From the NCBI GenBank assembly GCA_937885695.1, contig CALABP010000044.1, forward strand, positions 1 to 61,355: a stretch of 61,355 nt of DNA, given 5' to 3'. Made by a program: the position numbers and the translations under genes. Below are positions 35,111 to 43,236 of the stretch, piece by piece (position 1 is the first letter of the stretch; each line of letters starts with the position of its first letter). This stretch comes from DTU089 sp002440045 (GTDB lineage: Bacteria; Bacillota; Clostridia; Oscillospirales; Acutalibacteraceae). The notes under the pieces were generated by a model that worked only from the letters and a program-made list of their open reading frames with translations, was not told the DNA's origin and did no database searches.

Positions 35111-35515
35111 TTCTCATTTAAAAACATTATACCATTCTTCGAAGAGAGGGGGACCGTTCGCTTGCGAACGGTGGAGAGTTCTTGAACGCCAAAGATGCGA
35201 CCATATGTAATAAAGTTAAATCAAAGGAAAAGCGTTCGAAATTCGGGTGCCTTCGGCACAGATTTTAAATCCGCTTACGCGGTTAAAAAATCTTCCGCCA
35301 CCGCTTCGCGGCTGTCGCCCTTCATACGACCGAAGGTACGCCTACGGCGGCAATTAAATTTATTTGCGAACCGAAAATAATTGTTGTCAAAAATGTTTGT
35401 TGCATGGCTGTGCCGCGCAACGGCTGAATTTAAAAATGATATAGAAATGATAAAACAAAGTTACCGCTATGCAAGCTAATAGCTAAAAGCTAACGGCTAA
35501 CAGCCGGAAGTCCTA
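35111..35515. repeat. Palindrome-rich intergenic stretch with heptads
   Basis: No convincing gene. It holds a 20-bp palindrome ACCGTTCGCTTGCGAACGGT (35152-35171), then stacked small hairpins (GTGCC/GGCAC, CCGC/GCGG, CGC/GCG) between 35240 and 35355. At 35434-35512 comes the AAAAATGATA module and GCTAA heptads running to the minus-strand aldolase stop. Confidence 0.7.
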
Positions 35516-36736
35516 TCATTTTCCCGCCTTTTTTGAATATTTTTTCTGATAAATAAATCTCATAAGGTGGGCTTCGATTTGGTTGATGGGTTTTACGCCG
35601 CTGTAAAGCTCTGTTCCGACAAAGGTTTTGCAGCCCTTATCCATAACGATTTCAACGGCTTCTGCGTCATAGCCCGTTTTTGCAACGCACACCGCGCCGT
35701 TATCCTTAACAAGGACGGCGTTGCGGTTGCCGAGGGCTTTTACAACCTTTTTTGACGTTTTGATTGTGTTTGAGGGGTTAAAAACGGCTGTTTTTACCGT
35801 CGGGCCTACAAGCTGTGCAAAATCGTCAAGGAACGGCTTTAAGGTTTTGCCCTTTCTTGAAGCGGCAACGGCAAACTCGTTTTTAGAGTGGCGAATATAA
35901 TTTACATCGCCGCGTTTTTTGTATATCGCAAGGTGCATATCGGCACTGTCGGGAATTTCGGCGCCGCCGACCCATGCGCCGCTTTTAATATCTATAACCG
36001 AAGCGGCTTTGCCCTCGGGCGCGATATAAAAACAATCGTCTTTGCGCTCGCTGTCGCAAGCCTCAAACTCTTTTGCGGGTTTATATTTTTCATCGGAGGT
36101 GAAAACACCCGAAACATAATCAACAACATCCGAAAACGTTTCGCACGCCTTGCCCGAAATGCTCTTACAGCGGTCGATAATATACTCTTCGCAGACCTTT
36201 TCAAGCTCGTTTGCAACGGCAAAAGCCTCGTTATAGTCACTGCCGAGGCAAACCGCGCCGTGGTGCGCCATAATAACGGCTTTTGATTTTGAGCGGTTGA
36301 GCGCGTCAACAACGCCTTTTCTTAACTTGCCCGTTCCAGGAAGTCCGTAAGAAGCGCAGGGAACATCGTTGCCGATAATATCTGCGCTGCCGCCGTTTAC
36401 GCTGTTGATGTCAACGCCGAGCGCGCTTACAACCGAAGCGTTTTTCTGATGGGTATGAATAACAAAATTGCAGTCGGGTCTTAAGCTGTAGCACGACGCG
36501 TGTATTCCCTTTTCGGACGAGGGCTTTACGTCGCCGTCGTAAGAGAGGTCCGAAATATTTACAAGAACAATCTCGTCGGGCGTGAGCGTTTCGTACGCCC
36601 TGCCGCTGGGAGTGATAACAAACTGTCTGTCGTTCACGCGGCAGCTGACGTTGCCCCACGTTCTTGCAATAAGGCCCGATTTTAAAAGCTCGTGCCCGGC
36701 TTTTATTACAAGCTCTTTTGCTTCAAGAATATCCAT
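35516..36736 (-). CDS. Tandem class II aldolase/adducin-domain protein
   Basis: The product is 406 aa, about twice the usual size. Residues 1-195 are a full class II aldolase domain like L-fuculose- or ribulose-phosphate aldolase/epimerase: TWGNVSCR (phosphate/oxyanion), TPSGRAYETL, SSEKGIHASCY with the catalytic Glu, the zinc motif HTHQKNASVVSALG and the third His in MAHHGAVCLG. Residues about 240-395 are a second copy with the same order (SADMHLAIYKKRGDVNYIRHSKNEFAVAA, VLVKDNGAVCVA) but the zinc His residues are mostly gone, so it is probably structural or regulatory. It probably cleaves or forms a ketose phosphate. It follows the aminotransferase gene behind a terminator. Confidence 0.85.
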   Translation of the reverse strand: MDILEAKELVIKAGHELLKSGLIARTWGNVSCRVNDRQFVITPSGRAYETLTPDEIVLVNISDLSYDGDVKPSSEKGIHASCYSLRPDCNFVIHTHQKNASVVSALGVDINSVNGGSADIIGNDVPCASYGLPGTGKLRKGVVDALNRSKSKAVIMAHHGAVCLGSDYNEAFAVANELEKVCEEYIIDRCKSISGKACETFSDVVDYVSGVFTSDEKYKPAKEFEACDSERKDDCFYIAPEGKAASVIDIKSGAWVGGAEIPDSADMHLAIYKKRGDVNYIRHSKNEFAVAASRKGKTLKPFLDDFAQLVGPTVKTAVFNPSNTIKTSKKVVKALGNRNAVLVKDNGAVCVAKTGYDAEAVEIVMDKGCKTFVGTELYSGVKPINQIEAHLMRFIYQKKYSKKAGK

Positions 36737-36760
36737 AAAATGTCATCCTTTCGCTAAAAT

Positions 36761-36806
36761 AAAAACGCGCTCTATGCGGCGGCATTGCCGCCGCACACAG
36801 CGCATA
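36761..36806 (-). terminator. Terminator between the aminotransferase and aldolase genes
   Basis: On the minus strand TGCGGCGGC pairs with GCCGCCGCA around AAT, with an outer GCGCT/AGCGC stem, followed by GTTTTTATTTT. It is strong, so the aldolase may have separate control. Confidence 0.88.
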
Positions 36807-36823
36807 TATTTGTTTTTCCTGTC

Positions 36824-38299
36824 TTATACCTTCTGAGCAACATTCCGGAAAACTCTTTCAAATCTGACAAGAGCTTCGTCAATAAGCTCGGGCGTGTATG
36901 CCGCGCTTGTGTAAAGACGGCTGCCTGCAAGAGTAACAAGACCCTCTGCCATATAAGCCGCGCCCATGTGGGTCATTTCGGCTTTTCTGACGTTTGTTTC
37001 GTCAAGAACATGCGGAATCTGCCACGGTTTGAGCCAATCTATTGCAAAGTGCATTGTGCCGACCGTTTCAAGGTGGCAGATAGAACCCTGGTTAAATGCA
37101 ACGAACGGAAGGTCGTATTTTTTGATGAGGTCCTGAAGGCCTTTTGTAAGCCTGTCGCCCATCTGACCCGCAACCTGGCAGGCGTTTGTTCTTTCAATCT
37201 CTTCAAGGGTGTAGTAGCCCGCAACGCACGAAATGGGTGTTGCCGCCATTGTGCCGCCAATAAGAGCCTTGTGGATTTTCTGGTTGCCGTCAAGACCTGC
37301 GCCGAGATATTTCATATATTCTCTCTTGCCGCCGATGCCGCCTGCACCCGGATAGCCGCCGGCTATAACCTTGCCGAAGATGGTAAGGTCGGGCGAAACG
37401 CCGTAGTAGCCCTGAGCGCCCGCCATACCGATGCGGAAGCCCGTAACAACCTCGTCGAAAACAAGAAGCGCGCCGTATTTGCGGCAAAGTCTTTCAACGC
37501 CCTTGTTAAAGTCCTTATCAAGCGGTCTTGTGCCGCTTTCGGGGCCGACAGGCTCAATGAATACGGCAGCCGTGCCGCCTCTTAACTGGTTGAGCTTGAG
37601 CGTTCTTTCAAGAGAGTCAAGGTCGTTGGGGAAGAACTCCTGCGTGTGCTTGAAGATGTAAAGCGGAACGCCGTGAGCCTGTGTGAATTTTGAGCCGGGG
37701 ATTCTTATGCCGTAGGCAAGCTGGTCGCTCCAGCCGTGATAAGCGCCGCCCATTTTAACGATGTTTTTGTTCTTTGTGGCAAGTCTTGCAACACGGACAG
37801 CCGCCATGCACGCCTCTGTGCCCGAGCCGAGCATACGGAACATATCAACGCTTTCGATGCTGTCGGAAATCTTTTTTGCAAGCTTGTATTCAAACTCGTG
37901 GAAAAGACCGATTGAAGGGCCGCATGTATTTAAAAGGTCGATAACCTTTTCTCTTACCGCAGGGGGATTGGAGCCGAGAACCGTGGGGCCGCCCGCCTGA
38001 AGAAAGTCAAAATACTCGTTGCCGTCTACATCGTAGAGCTTCATTCCCTCAGCCTTTGTGAAAACAAGCGGGAAAGGATAGTTGAAAGCAAGGTTATGCT
38101 GAACTCCGCCGGGAATAATCTTCTTGGCTTCTTCAATCATCTCTTTGCTCTTTTGGCACTTTTTGTCAAAATATTCATCCTCGTACTTTTTAAGCACGTC
38201 GGGCTTAATTGTGTAAATGGGCTTTTTAATAAGCTCGTCAAGCTGCTTTGTTACGGCAGCGGCGTCATGATATTCGCTGATAGCAAATCTGTTGTCCAT
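36824..38299 (-). CDS. Class III (glutamate-1-semialdehyde-type) aminotransferase A
   Basis: About 491 aa from ATG 38299, with GGGAGG 8 nt upstream. It has an N-terminal extension of about 50 aa before the GSA-aminomutase-like core (IIPGGVQHNLAFNYPFPLVF). PLP features: the glycine-rich GSGTEACMAAVR, the Asp in LLVFDEVVTGFR and the Schiff-base Lys in TIFGKVIAGGYPGAGGIGG. True HemL is smaller and lies in haem operons; here the neighbours are a transketolase, an aldolase and SCP2-like proteins, so the substrate is more likely an amino or keto sugar-like compound. It is divergent from the operon at 38645. Confidence 0.86.
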   Translation of the reverse strand: MDNRFAISEYHDAAAVTKQLDELIKKPIYTIKPDVLKKYEDEYFDKKCQKSKEMIEEAKKIIPGGVQHNLAFNYPFPLVFTKAEGMKLYDVDGNEYFDFLQAGGPTVLGSNPPAVREKVIDLLNTCGPSIGLFHEFEYKLAKKISDSIESVDMFRMLGSGTEACMAAVRVARLATKNKNIVKMGGAYHGWSDQLAYGIRIPGSKFTQAHGVPLYIFKHTQEFFPNDLDSLERTLKLNQLRGGTAAVFIEPVGPESGTRPLDKDFNKGVERLCRKYGALLVFDEVVTGFRIGMAGAQGYYGVSPDLTIFGKVIAGGYPGAGGIGGKREYMKYLGAGLDGNQKIHKALIGGTMAATPISCVAGYYTLEEIERTNACQVAGQMGDRLTKGLQDLIKKYDLPFVAFNQGSICHLETVGTMHFAIDWLKPWQIPHVLDETNVRKAEMTHMGAAYMAEGLVTLAGSRLYTSAAYTPELIDEALVRFERVFRNVAQKV

Positions 38300-38319
38300 G
38301 TTTTTGCCTCCCAATTGAA

Positions 38320-38380
38320 AGTGAACGGGTATTCACTATTATTACATCTATAATTATACAGTCATTTTTTTAAAAGTCAA
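38320..38380 (-). promoter_or_regulatory. Promoter and operator palindrome of aminotransferase A
   Basis: On the minus strand TTGACT (38380-38375) and TATAAT (38358-38353) are 16 bp apart. An AGTGAA...TTCACT dyad (38320-38337) lies just after the expected start site, a typical repressor position. The remaining divergent region up to 38577 is AT-rich, with no gene. Confidence 0.65.
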
Positions 38381-38577
38381 GCAAATTGTGTCCGCTTGCG
38401 CAATTCCTTAATTTAATTTAATAATATGTTAAAATTCGGTGTTCGTTTTCCACAAAAAGAAAAGTGATATTTTGTGAGAGTACACAAAAAACTTCGCTTT
38501 TTCTCAAAAACGGCGGCTCTTTTCACTTGATTGTATTTTTTCAACAAAAAACGATAATAAAAAAATCGGTGCATTGG

Positions 38578-38606
38578 TTGACTTTGACGGAAGTCTTTGG
38601 TAAAAT
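38578..38606 (+). promoter_or_regulatory. Promoter of the SCP2-aminotransferase-transketolase operon
   Basis: TTGACT (38578-38583) and TAAAAT (38601-38606) are 17 bp apart. A GACTT/AAGTC dyad overlaps the -35 and spacer. Confidence 0.7.
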
Positions 38607-38644
38607 ATAAAGGAATATAAATCCCCGTAAAGGAGGCTTTTGCT

Positions 38645-39412
38645 TTGCAAAACTTAATGGATTCAAAAACGCTGGCGTATATCAATATGTATGCCATCCT
38701 CGGCACACTCGAAAATCTTTGCGAGCTTGTTCCCGAGGCTTCCGACCTTATTAAAGACGAAAAGCCCATTTCAATCGGCTTTGAGGTCAAGGGCGGTCCT
38801 TCTGCCACGCTTTATTTCAAAAACGGCAGATGCCGTATGGAGCAGGGTTGCGGCGCCTGCGACGTCAAGCTTCCGTTTTCTTCGTGCGAGAAGTTCAACG
38901 GACTTATTGACGGCACTGTAACGCCCATTCCCTCAAAAGGCTTTTTACATATCAAATTCCTTTTGAAAAAATTCACGGCTCTTACCGACATTTTAACGAA
39001 GTATATGAAGCCAGCGGAAGAGGACTTGAACGACCCCGAGTTTTTCAGACGCAGCACCACGCTTATGCTTAACACGATAGGCGTTGCAATTGCCCAGATA
39101 GGCAACAACGACGAAATCGGCAAGTTCAGCGCGCACTATATCCCCGACGGCTCCGTTTACCTCGGCATCAAAAACGGTCCCGGCGTTGAGATAGTCTGCA
39201 AGGACCACCGCCTTATCACCTTAAAGAGAACACCCGAAAAATACCGCGCTTCGATGATATTTGAGTCAATCGAAACAGCACGTGCGCTTTTCGACGGCAA
39301 AGTAAACGCGCTTGCATGCATCGGCACCGGCAAAATCGAAATGCACGGAATGGTCAATATGCTTGACAACGTTAACCGCATACTTGACAGAGTTGCGCTT
39401 TATATCGGGTAA
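38645..39412 (+). CDS. SCP2-like (sterol-carrier fold) protein, internally duplicated
   Basis: The product is 255 aa. TTG 38645 is chosen because AAAGGAGG lies 8 nt before it; the first ATG is 20 nt away. Two halves look alike: about 40-125 (IGFEVKGGPSATLYFKNG, then FNGLIDGTVTPIPSKGF) and about 160-255 (VYLGIKNGPGVEIVCKDH, then ARALFDGKVNALACIGTGKI). Each half has the SCP2 pattern of a strand-rich start followed by F-x-G followed by a G-x-I strand and an amphipathic helix. SCP2 domains bind lipids or fatty acyl-CoA in a hydrophobic tunnel. It is the first gene of the operon with an aminotransferase and a split transketolase. Domain call by pattern only. Confidence 0.7.
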   Translation: MQNLMDSKTLAYINMYAILGTLENLCELVPEASDLIKDEKPISIGFEVKGGPSATLYFKNGRCRMEQGCGACDVKLPFSSCEKFNGLIDGTVTPIPSKGFLHIKFLLKKFTALTDILTKYMKPAEEDLNDPEFFRRSTTLMLNTIGVAIAQIGNNDEIGKFSAHYIPDGSVYLGIKNGPGVEIVCKDHRLITLKRTPEKYRASMIFESIETARALFDGKVNALACIGTGKIEMHGMVNMLDNVNRILDRVALYIG

Positions 39413-39426
39413 AGGAGGAGAAGACG

Positions 39427-40689
39427 ATGAGTAAATTCCCGTTATACAAAAACACAAAATCCGACGAGTGGTACGAAAGAGCCGCAAAGGTTATCCCCGC
39501 AGGCGTTTACGGCCACCTCGGCCCCGCCGAAGGTCAGTTTATCCCCGTAAACAGATGGCCGCGCTTCTCCGAAAAGGCACAGGGCACATATTTCTGGGAT
39601 GTTGACGGCAACAAATATATCGACTATATGTGCGCCTACGGCCCGAACGTTCTCGGCTATTGCGACCCCGACGTTGACGCCGCCGCCATGGAGCAGATGA
39701 AGCTCGGCAACTGCACCACCTCGCCCAACAAAATTATGGTCGAGTGCGCAGAGCTTCTTGTTGACACCGTTAACACAGCCGACTGGGCATTCTTTGCAAA
39801 AAACGGCAACGACGCAACACAGGGCGCTATTCTTACCGCGCGCGCACACACCCACAAAAAGAAAATAATCTTCTTCAACGGCTTCTATCACGGCGTTTCA
39901 CCGTTCGTTCAGAAGATTGACTATCCCGGCGTTACACCCGAGGACGTTGCAAACAACCTCTATGTAAACTGGGACGATATTGACACTCTTAAAAGAGTAA
40001 TGGAAGAAAACGACGGCGAAATCGCCGCACTTATCGCTCAGCCTTATAACCACGGCAACTTTGCGGACAACTCGTTCCCGATAAAGGGCTTCTGGCAGGA
40101 GGTAAGACAGCTTTGCACAGAAAAGGGCATCGTTCTTATTGTTGACGACGTTCGCGCGGGCTTCAGACTTGACCTTGCGGGCAGCGACCACTATTTCGGC
40201 TTTGAAGCGGACATCATCTGCTTCTGCAAGGCTCTTGCAAACGGCTACAATATGTCGGCATTCTGCGGAAAAGAGTTCTTAAAGGGCGCGGCTTCTTCGC
40301 TTTCATACACAGGCTCTTACTGGATGAGCGCCGTTCCGTTTGCGGCGTGCATTGCCACAATAAACAAAATGAAAAAGCTTGACACACCCAAACTCTTTAA
40401 AGAGCTTGGCACAGAGCTTTGCGACGGTCTTAAAAAAGCGGGCGCAGAGCACGGCTTTGACCTTGTCGTTTCGGGCGCACCCGCACTCTTCTATCTCAGA
40501 ATCGCAAACGACGACTCTATGATGCTTCATCAGGAGTGGATTGCAGAGTGCGTAAACCGCGGCGCGTTCTTCGCTTCGCACCACAACCACTTTATAAACG
40601 CCGCTCTTACACACGACGACATTAAAAAGACCATTGAGATTGCCGAAGACGCCTTCAAGACGGTCAAGAAAAATCACCCCGAAATATAA
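39427..40689 (+). CDS. Class III (glutamate-1-semialdehyde-type) aminotransferase B
   Basis: The product is 420 aa, the usual size of the family. It has KVIPAGVYGHLGPAEGQ at the start, FFAKNGNDATQGAILTARA as the phosphate-binding loop, the PLP Asp in VLIVDDVRAGFR and the Schiff-base Lys in IICFCKALANGYNMSAFCG. It is not a close twin of aminotransferase A across the divergent promoter, as the two differ in the N-terminus and most loops. It lies between an SCP2-like gene (15 nt upstream) and the split transketolase. Substrate unknown; an amine on a ketose- or aldehyde-like compound is the simplest guess. Confidence 0.87.
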   Translation: MSKFPLYKNTKSDEWYERAAKVIPAGVYGHLGPAEGQFIPVNRWPRFSEKAQGTYFWDVDGNKYIDYMCAYGPNVLGYCDPDVDAAAMEQMKLGNCTTSPNKIMVECAELLVDTVNTADWAFFAKNGNDATQGAILTARAHTHKKKIIFFNGFYHGVSPFVQKIDYPGVTPEDVANNLYVNWDDIDTLKRVMEENDGEIAALIAQPYNHGNFADNSFPIKGFWQEVRQLCTEKGIVLIVDDVRAGFRLDLAGSDHYFGFEADIICFCKALANGYNMSAFCGKEFLKGAASSLSYTGSYWMSAVPFAACIATINKMKKLDTPKLFKELGTELCDGLKKAGAEHGFDLVVSGAPALFYLRIANDDSMMLHQEWIAECVNRGAFFASHHNHFINAALTHDDIKKTIEIAEDAFKTVKKNHPEI

Positions 40690-40727
40690 AAATTTAAATA
40701 AACCTATAATTTAAGGGAGGAAACACT

Positions 40728-41606
40728 ATGGCACTTTCAAAGCAGGAGCTTTTGGCTCTTGAAAAGAAAGCATTTGAGCTGAGAAACCTTTGCCTTGAGA
40801 CCACTTCGTGGGCAGGCTCCGGTCATATCGGCGGAGGTCTCAGCGTTATGGACCTTCTCACGGTGCTTTATCACAAGTACCTCAACATCAGAGTCGACGA
40901 ACCCAAGTGGGAGGACCGCGACAGATTCATTCTTTCAAAAGGTCACGCGGCGATTGCGTACGCGCCCGTACTTTGCGAAAAGGGCTTCAATGACCTTGAA
41001 ATGCTCAAAACCTTTAACCTTTCGGGCTCTAAAATGGGTATGCACCTTGACTCGAACAAGGTTGTCGGCGTAGACGCTTCAACAGGTTCTCTCGGCCACG
41101 GCGTTTCTATTGCCGCGGGCACAGCACTTGCCGCAAGAATCCTCGGCAAAGATTACCTTACCTATGTTGTAACGGGCGACGGCGAATTGGGCGAAGGCTC
41201 TAACTGGGAAGGCTTTATGACCATTAACCATTATCAGCTTTCAAACTGCATCGTGTTTATCGACCGCAACCACTGCATGATTGACGGCCCCACGGAAGAA
41301 GTTATGAAGCTTGAGCCGCTTGCAGACAAAATGGTTGCTTTTGGCTTCAACACCGTAACGGTTGACGGCAACAACATTAAAGCTCTTTGCGACGCTATTG
41401 ATATGGCTATTGAGCGTTCAAAGGAAAAATGCGCTCCCACCTGCATCATTATGGATACGAAAAAGGGCGCAGGCATCAAAGACATTGAGGGCGACTATCA
41501 CTGCCACTATATGGCACTTGACGAACCCACATTTGAAAAATACAAAAAGCAGCTCGAAGACGACTACAAAGCAAGAGTTGCCCGTGCAGAAAAGGAGGGC
41601 GAATAA
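40728..41606 (+). CDS. Transketolase, N-terminal subunit
   Basis: The product is 292 aa and contains the TPP pyrophosphate-binding half: TTSWAGSGHIGGGLSVMDLL, DRFILSKGHAAIAYAPVL, and the metal motif GDGELGEGSNWEGFMTINHYQLSN. It works with the next gene, which starts 2 nt after its stop, to form one active enzyme that moves two-carbon ketol units. Split transketolases are often specialised (for example in apiose or sulfo-sugar use) and not the central pentose phosphate enzyme. Confidence 0.94.
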   Translation: MALSKQELLALEKKAFELRNLCLETTSWAGSGHIGGGLSVMDLLTVLYHKYLNIRVDEPKWEDRDRFILSKGHAAIAYAPVLCEKGFNDLEMLKTFNLSGSKMGMHLDSNKVVGVDASTGSLGHGVSIAAGTALAARILGKDYLTYVVTGDGELGEGSNWEGFMTINHYQLSNCIVFIDRNHCMIDGPTEEVMKLEPLADKMVAFGFNTVTVDGNNIKALCDAIDMAIERSKEKCAPTCIIMDTKKGAGIKDIEGDYHCHYMALDEPTFEKYKKQLEDDYKARVARAEKEGE

Positions 41607-41608
41607 TT

Positions 41609-42619
41609 ATGGCAGGCGGATTTGTTTATAACGCTATTGACCAGACCGAGGTTGCTACCGCTGAAATTTACGGCAAGGCTCTCGCAGATTTGATTATGAA
41701 AGACCCCAAGGTCGTTGCCATTACCGCCGACCTTGCAAAATCCACAAAACTCGGCGACGTTCTTAAGGTTTGCCCCGAGCGCGTTATCAACGTCGGCATT
41801 GCAGAGCAGGATATGTTCGGCGTTGCCGCGGGTATGGCAAAGGCAGGCTGCATTCCGTTCCTTTCGGGCTTCTCGGCATTCACCTCGATGAGGGCTTGCG
41901 ACCAGCTTCACACGGACATTTGCTATCAGAACGTAAACGCAAAAATAATCGCAACACACGCCGGCACATCGTTCGGTCAGGCGGGCTCCACTCACCACGC
42001 AATCGTTGATATTGCTATCACAAGAGCAATGCCCAACCTTACCGTTATCGTTCCCGCAGACGGCTTTGAAACCGCAAACGCGGTTAACGCCGCTTATGAC
42101 AACTTCGGCCCGTATTACATAAGAATCAACCGCGGCTTTGACCGTGTTCTTTATGAAAATATGGACTACGGCTTTGAAGTAGGCAAGGCTGTTGAAATTC
42201 ACGAGGGTACCGACATTACCGTAATCGCTTGCGGCTCGTGCGTTTTCCAGGCAAAACAGGCTGCCGAATTCCTTGAGAATACCGACGGACTTAAAGTCAG
42301 AGTTCTTAACATGCACACCATCAAGCCCATCGACAGAGACGCAATTCTCAAAGCCGTTATGGACACAAGAAGAATTATTACCGTTGAGGACCACTCGGTT
42401 ATCGGCGGTCTCGGCTCGGCTGTTTCAGAGGTTGTTGTTGAGTCGGGCAAGGCTTGCGCATTCAAAATGCTCGGCCATCAGGACAAATTTGCTCCCATCG
42501 GCTTGCATGAGGACATTATGGCTGAAGTCGGCATAGACGCAAACGGAATTATTGCCGCAGTCCGCGAAGTTATGAACAAAGACTTTGAGGAAGATGACAA
42601 CTGGGACGATGAATTCTGA
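41609..42619 (+). CDS. Transketolase, C-terminal subunit
   Basis: The product is 336 aa: the pyrimidine-binding half with the catalytic Glu in VINVGIAEQDMFGVAAGMA and the C-terminal transketolase domain (GSCVFQAKQAAEFLE, LNMHTIKPIDRDAILKA, EDHSVIGGLGSAVSEVV). The conserved GTSFGQAGSTHHAIVDIAI lies between. The acidic tail FEEDDNWDDEF is unusual for the family. It completes the enzyme encoded with the gene at 40728; a long foldback follows. Confidence 0.94.
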   Translation: MAGGFVYNAIDQTEVATAEIYGKALADLIMKDPKVVAITADLAKSTKLGDVLKVCPERVINVGIAEQDMFGVAAGMAKAGCIPFLSGFSAFTSMRACDQLHTDICYQNVNAKIIATHAGTSFGQAGSTHHAIVDIAITRAMPNLTVIVPADGFETANAVNAAYDNFGPYYIRINRGFDRVLYENMDYGFEVGKAVEIHEGTDITVIACGSCVFQAKQAAEFLENTDGLKVRVLNMHTIKPIDRDAILKAVMDTRRIITVEDHSVIGGLGSAVSEVVVESGKACAFKMLGHQDKFAPIGLHEDIMAEVGIDANGIIAAVREVMNKDFEEDDNWDDEF

Positions 42620-42623
42620 TTTT

Positions 42624-42726
42624 TTTAGTAATCTGTGGCGACCTTTGCGTTTTTGCTCCCCTAACTCGCGTACCTTTGTACGCTTCGGGGTCGCAAAAAT
42701 CGCAAATCTCACCGCATCTTACTAAA
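42624..42726 (+). terminator. Long foldback after the transketolase genes
   Basis: TTTAGTAA (42624-42631) pairs with TTACTAAA (42719-42726); inside, TTTGCGTTTTTGC faces GCAAAAATCGCAAA and CCCC faces GGGG, with GTACCTTTGTAC at the tip. It may end transcription or be a repeat element; the tip motif and AATCTCACC also occur, inverted, in the element at 24840-25012. Confidence 0.5.
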
Positions 42727-43210
42727 GGCTAAACACGGCAACGCCGCGTGCTAATAGCTAATAGCTAACGGCTAAAAGCTATCCCGTAGGGGCGGCAACC
42801 TGCCGCCCGCCAAAAACGCAAAGCGTTTTTCCGCTATATACCGCGCATTTGCGCGGTTATAATCGCGGCAATGCCGCGTGCTAATAGCTAACAGCTAACG
42901 GCTAATAGCTATCCCGTAGGGGCGGCAATCTGCCGCCCGCCGGAACGCGCAAGCGTTCCCTCGGCTCCCGCGCAGCGGGTACAATGGCTAACGGCTAAAA
43001 GCTAACAGCTAATAGCTAACGGCTAAACACGGCAACGCCGCGTGCTAATAGCTAACAGCTAACGGCTAATAGCTATCCCGTAGGGGCGGCAATCTGCCGC
43101 CCGCAAAAACGGCAACGCCGTTTTCCTTAACATTTCCGCACAACGTGCGGAATACAATCGCGGCGAAGCCGCGCACTAATAGCTAAAAGCTAACAGCTAA
43201 CGGCTAATAG
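42727..43210. repeat. Mosaic intergenic repeat array 3
   Basis: No gene. Three consecutive cycles of the same order are visible: GCTAANN heptads, CCCGTAGGGGCGGCAA, TGCCGCCCGC, a variable-arm hairpin (AAAAACGC/GCGTTTTT; GGAACGC/GCGTTCC; AAAACGGC/GCCGTTTT), a second hairpin and a CGCGGC/GCCGCG hairpin. It ends within about 5 nt of the ribosome-site region of the next gene. Unlike other arrays the heptads face the other way relative to the gene before them. Confidence 0.85.
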
Positions 43211-43236
43211 CTAAAGAAAGGAATGACAATCGGATA

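Noticed and set aside
35195..35380. Plus-strand frame of 61 codons
   Set aside because: It runs through stacked palindromes of a repeat type that often gives false proteins in clostridia; no support for translation.
42727..43210. Possible CRISPR array because of regular repeats
   Set aside because: Units are 7 bp with no unique spacers and there are no cas genes.
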